Of a stretch of DNA of 64,000 nt, positions 61,338 to 64,000 are shown piece by piece. Source of the stretch: Burkholderia sp. WSM2230. Its GTDB lineage: Bacteria > Pseudomonadota > Gammaproteobacteria > Burkholderiales > Burkholderiaceae. Positions within the stretch are counted from its first letter, which is position 1. Each line of letters begins with the position of its first letter. The notes under the pieces were generated by a model. The model was given only the letters and a program-made list of their open reading frames with translations, made no database searches and was not told the DNA's origin. The translations under genes were made by a program, and so were the position numbers. The DNA is taken from NCBI RefSeq assembly GCF_000472445.1, contig NZ_AXAJ01000001.1:1054643-1118642 (forward strand), given 5' to 3'.

Positions 61338-62492
61338 TCAGCTCTGTCGTTCCGCATTGCAAGCGAGCATCGCTTCGATGTACGCGGCGACGGCGCAAAC
61401 CGTCTCGTCATCGCCTCGACGGCCGACAATCTGCAACCCCGCCTTGAGCGGCGTTCGGTCGATCGGGACCGGTAATGTCAGCGCCGGATGGCCGCTCAGG
61501 TTGAACGGCCGGATAAGCGACGACATTGCGATCACCGAAGTGCCCGCTCTGGCGGCCTCGATCGTGATGGGCAGCGAGGGCAGCGTCGGAAGGATGAGGA
61601 CGTCCGAGTCTTCCAGCACGTGGTCGACCTGGTCTGTGAAGACGCGACGGATGCGCTCGGCTGCAACGAGTTCCGAGTCCTGCGTGTTCGCGGCCGCGCT
61701 CAGACGGGCCATGATGTCCGGGCCGAGTTTTCCGCTGCCGACGAGATGACCGAACGCATGCCACGTCTCGGCGTTGATGACGGCAAGCCCCGCCGTGAAG
61801 GCGTCACGCAGGGATTTGATCTGTACGGCACGCGACGCCAGTCCGCTGCGTGTGACGGCAGCCGCCACCGCATCGCGGATTTCGCCGTCGGCTTCCACTT
61901 CGGGCAGCGCGACGCGCAGTCCGGTCACGTCGCGGCGTGCATGGTCGCCCCGGAACGCCGCATCGATCGCGAGCATCACGTCGATGATGCTGTTCATGTC
62001 CCGTGCAAAAGGACCGACACAGTCAAGGGATGTCTGGCGCGGCGCGACCCCTTCGCGCGACACGCGTCTGAACGTCGGCTTCAGTCCGATGACGCCGCAA
62101 CATGCGGCGGGGCAGCGCACGGAACCGCCGGTATCGGTGCCGAGGGCCGCATCGGCGAGGTGCAATCCTACCGCCGATGCCGAGCCGCTCGACGAACCGC
62201 CGGGAATGCGAGCCGGATCTTGCGGGTTGACAGGCGTCCCGCTGAAGTCGTTGATTCCTGTCATGCCGAACGCGAGTTCGTGCATGTTTGCCTTGCCCGT
62301 AATGCGCCAGCCTGCATTGAGGAGACGCTGCACGACTTCTGCATGCCGCGGCGCGGGCGGCGCATCGGCAAGCGCGCGGCTGGCCGCAGTCGTCGGATAG
62401 CCGGCGACGTCGATGCTGTCCTTGATTGCAATTGTCGGTGCATCCGCAACGGCGTGCGAAGCGAGATCGAACATTCGGAGATAGGCGCTCAT
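61338..62492 (-). CDS. Short amidase-signature enzyme (IacH/AtzE-like)
   Basis: A 384-residue amidase. The triad is present: Lys24 in A-I-K-D-S, G-G-S-S-S-G-S-A near residues 98-105, and the nucleophile in D-T-G-G-S-V-R. It lacks about 50 residues of the usual N-terminal helix, as do AtzE-type amidases. Its start overlaps the stop of the SnoaL-like gene (ATGA), so translation is coupled. The substrate is probably an amide or imide intermediate of ring degradation. Confidence 0.88.
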   Translation of the reverse strand: MSAYLRMFDLASHAVADAPTIAIKDSIDVAGYPTTAASRALADAPPAPRHAEVVQRLLNAGWRITGKANMHELAFGMTGINDFSGTPVNPQDPARIPGGSSSGSASAVGLHLADAALGTDTGGSVRCPAACCGVIGLKPTFRRVSREGVAPRQTSLDCVGPFARDMNSIIDVMLAIDAAFRGDHARRDVTGLRVALPEVEADGEIRDAVAAAVTRSGLASRAVQIKSLRDAFTAGLAVINAETWHAFGHLVGSGKLGPDIMARLSAAANTQDSELVAAERIRRVFTDQVDHVLEDSDVLILPTLPSLPITIEAARAGTSVIAMSSLIRPFNLSGHPALTLPVPIDRTPLKAGLQIVGRRGDDETVCAVAAYIEAMLACNAERQS

Positions 62493-63004
62493 GCACGGAC
62501 TCCTTGCGCGGGGTTCATCTGCCAGGGCGCGTCGAAAATACGCTCCGTGCGGAAGTGACGAATCAACCAGACCTCTTCACTGTGCGGCGAAGGATTGAAA
62601 TCCACTTCGAGTCGCGCTGCGACGAGTTCGGCTTTCGCATCGACATAGCCGGATGCCTGCAACATGATCCAGCGGCCTTTCGCCGTGTTGCCTTGCACCT
62701 CGATATGCTCGCTCGTGAGAAAGTGGACGTTCGTCGCAAAGTGCGGCGTGGGCGGCAGGTAGCGTTGCAGCATCGTGACGATGGCGCTCGGCCCCTGCAA
62801 GCGGCCGAACTTGTCCGCATACTGCGGACCGATGCCTTCCCACACGGCATCATCGCTAAAAAGCGCCGCCAGCGATTCACCGTCGAGTGCGCGTGCCGGC
62901 ACATCGCAGAGCGCCATGTATCGGGCAATGGTCTTGCGAACGGCGTTGTGCGCTTCCAGCAGGCGCAAGCGCAGCTGCAGGCTTTCAATGGTCGTGTCCG
63001 TCAT
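62489..63004 (-). CDS. SnoaL-like/NTF2-fold protein (IacI-like)
   Basis: A 171-residue protein of the NTF2-like superfamily. The order is that of SnoaL-like dehydratase/isomerase domains: a helix with I-A-R-Y-M-A-L-C-D near residue 27, F-S-D-D-A-V-W-E-G, and V-H-F-L-T-S-E-H-I-E followed by beta strands. It could be a cyclase, isomerase or a small subunit of a dioxygenase-like enzyme. iac clusters contain a protein of this size and fold, IacI, next to the amidase gene. Confidence 0.75.
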   Translation of the reverse strand: MTDTTIESLQLRLRLLEAHNAVRKTIARYMALCDVPARALDGESLAALFSDDAVWEGIGPQYADKFGRLQGPSAIVTMLQRYLPPTPHFATNVHFLTSEHIEVQGNTAKGRWIMLQASGYVDAKAELVAARLEVDFNPSPHSEEVWLIRHFRTERIFDAPWQMNPAQGVRA

Positions 63005-63007
63005 GAT

Positions 63008-63388
63008 TCACGCCTCGTTGGCAACGGCGGGCGGAACCGTCAGCGCGCGCCCGACACGCGCCTCGATCTTGCCGTAGCGCCAAAGGTTGTATTCGCCCAC
63101 AGGCGTCGTGCGATACAGATTGCAGACCGCAACGGCGGTGTCGAAGTCGGCGACGTCGGCCATGATGTAGAACGTCCACGGTGCCCCTTCGGCGTTGCCA
63201 ACGACAAGCCGGTCGTCATCCATGACACCCAACACTCGTACGTTCTGCATTGCTTCGATGGCATTGAGCATGTTGCCGTACGCCCGCCATACCTCGCCGA
63301 TCTGCTCACGCGGCAAGTCGAAGAAGTTCTGCGTGACGCCGCAGCAGAAGAGTACGCGCAGCGGCAGGTTTTGAGTGTCGATCGTCAT
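63008..63388 (-). CDS. Hypothetical protein of an aromatic-catabolic operon (IacB-like?)
   Basis: A 126-residue protein with a compact alpha/beta pattern: L-R-V-L-F-C-C-G-V-T, an acidic helix E-Q-I-G-E-V-W-R-A-Y, the strand V-R-V-L-G-V-M-D-D-D, then W-T-F-Y-I-M-A-D-V and N-L-Y-R-T-T-P-V-G. This is compatible with a dimeric alpha-beta barrel. I do not know a verified function. The next gene begins three bases after its stop. Its size and place are compatible with IacB, but I cannot align them. Confidence 0.6.
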   Translation of the reverse strand: MTIDTQNLPLRVLFCCGVTQNFFDLPREQIGEVWRAYGNMLNAIEAMQNVRVLGVMDDDRLVVGNAEGAPWTFYIMADVADFDTAVAVCNLYRTTPVGEYNLWRYGKIEARVGRALTVPPAVANEA

Positions 63389-63464
63389 TTTTTTCCTCTC
63401 GAGCCGAACGACGAGTCCGGCGCCGGGATCACGGCAAACGGGTCTGACTGCGTCCGACTTCGAC

Positions 63465-63839
63465 TTATCGGCCCAACGCGCGCGCGGTCTTGCCGCCCAA
63501 TCCGAAATCGGTATTGGGGATGTCTTTGATCATGACGCGCGTGGACTGCAAAGGCACATTCAGGACGGAGGCGGTGGTCTCCGACAAATGCCTGATCAGC
63601 GCTCCTTTCTGCGCCTCTGTGCGGCCCGCAATCAAGATCGCGATAATGACCGGCAACCCAGCGGGCGTCAGCTTTCCGCCTAGCCCGATGTTCGAGGCCG
63701 GCAACTCCGACAGTAGAATGCGCACCGACTCGGCGGGCGCGCCAATGGCGTCGACGGTCGCTTGAGTCAGATCCTGGATGAGCGATGCCTTGCGCTCGTC
63801 GGAGTGACCTTGGGGCAGATAGATTTCGAGTGTCGGCAT
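63465..63839 (-). CDS. Tandem 4-oxalocrotonate tautomerase-like protein
   Basis: A 124-residue protein started at the ATG at 63839, which gives the M-P-T-L-E-I-Y start needed for the catalytic Pro of tautomerases. Two homologous halves follow: residues 1-58 ending G-L-G-G-K-L, and 62-124 starting L-P-V-I-I-A-I-L-I and ending F-G-L-G-G-K-T. Fused tautomerases include malonate-semialdehyde decarboxylase and cis-CaaD-like enzymes. It acts on enol or keto intermediates of aromatic breakdown. A longer frame upstream has no such start. Confidence 0.85.
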   Translation of the reverse strand: MPTLEIYLPQGHSDERKASLIQDLTQATVDAIGAPAESVRILLSELPASNIGLGGKLTPAGLPVIIAILIAGRTEAQKGALIRHLSETTASVLNVPLQSTRVMIKDIPNTDFGLGGKTARALGR

Positions 63840-63862
63840 GGTCGGATAGGCGCGATTGAAGT

Positions 63863-64000
63863 TCAAAGCAGGAAGCCGATGGCGTTCAGTGCTTCGGTCG
63901 AATTAATCAGGCGGATAACTTTCTCGACGAGCATCGGCTCTCCGTTAGACATCCTGATCTTATGCGTCAGATCCGCGGCGAAAATGGTCGACAGGCCGCG
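63863..64000 (-). CDS. C-terminal end of a probable ring-hydroxylating dioxygenase small subunit (partial)
   Basis: The frame is open from the window edge to a TGA at 63865-63863 (45 residues). The sequence reads A-A-D-L-T-H-K-I-R, then E-K-V-I-R-L-I-N-S-T-E-A-L and a closing I-G-F-L-L. A beta strand with V-x-L-I-N and a hydrophobic -F-L-L end is typical of beta subunits of aromatic-ring dioxygenases. With only 45 residues the call is tentative, but it fits the tautomerase and SnoaL-like genes downstream. Its stop is 24 bases before the tautomerase start. Confidence 0.45.
   Translation of the reverse strand, partial: RGLSTIFAADLTHKIRMSNGEPMLVEKVIRLINSTEALNAIGFLL

Overview
The window is GC-rich, densely coded DNA from a beta-proteobacterium. 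It most resembles Burkholderiaceae (Paraburkholderia/Burkholderia or a close relative): it carries an HrpB-type AraC regulator, an HrpB1/HrpK protein and hrpII/PIP promoter boxes of the Ralstonia/Xanthomonas kind, an H-NS-like protein ending in the short beta-proteobacterial core, and many LysR-controlled catabolic clusters. I see no tRNA, rRNA, CRISPR array or complete insertion sequence. The genus is inferred from gene content only.

Region 1 (1-11.7 kb) is the flank of a plant-type (hrp) type III secretion locus. It holds an HrpB-family activator (9199-10671), a large winged-helix/NTPase regulator divergent from it, an HrpB1/HrpK protein, a harpin-like protein followed by a cytochrome P450, and two modular cell-wall hydrolases (NlpC-like and phage-tail-lysozyme-like) that share a linker and an N-terminal helix. 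I found boxes of the form TTCG-N16-TTCG followed 29-32 bases later by a YANNNT -10 element upstream of the harpin-P450 pair and, at 23.5 kb, of an IaaM-like flavin oxidase. One-mismatch versions precede both wall hydrolases. Together they look like one HrpB regulon.

Region 2 (11.7-20.7 kb) is an eight-gene minus-strand amide operon: nitrilase-superfamily hydrolase, periplasmic binding protein, permease, fused permease-ATPase, ATPase, amidase, AmiC-like sensor and AmiR-like ANTAR antiterminator. Its leader has a sigma70 promoter, a hairpin with an A1/G4 hexaloop and an intrinsic terminator, so the operon probably controls itself by antitermination.

Region 3 (20.7-27.2 kb) holds the IaaM-like candidate type III effector, a hypothetical protein, and two paralogous GlxA-type AraC regulators, each preceded by the same GCCAA-N4-TTGGC palindrome. 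Region 4 (27.4-42.3 kb) is a Wzx/Wzy exopolysaccharide cluster: acyltransferase, Wzy-like polymerase, WcaJ-like priming transferase, Wza, Wzb, Wzc, two glycosyltransferases, pyruvyltransferase, flippase and a GH71-like glucanase. It ends in an H-NS-like gene.

Region 5 (42.3-46.5 kb) is a looser, partly degenerate stretch with a DUF3303 gene, an XRE regulator/SDR divergent pair and a broken LigJ-like hydratase. Region 6 (46.5-60.1 kb) is a catabolic cluster: two dehydrogenases, two LysR regulators, MmgE/PrpD, amidohydrolase, a two-component FMN monooxygenase with its reductase and a dedicated RibB-like enzyme, an AtuA/DUF4387 pair and an MHS-family transporter. Region 7 (60.6-64 kb, running off the right edge) is an aromatic-degradation operon resembling part of an iac (indole-acetate) cluster.
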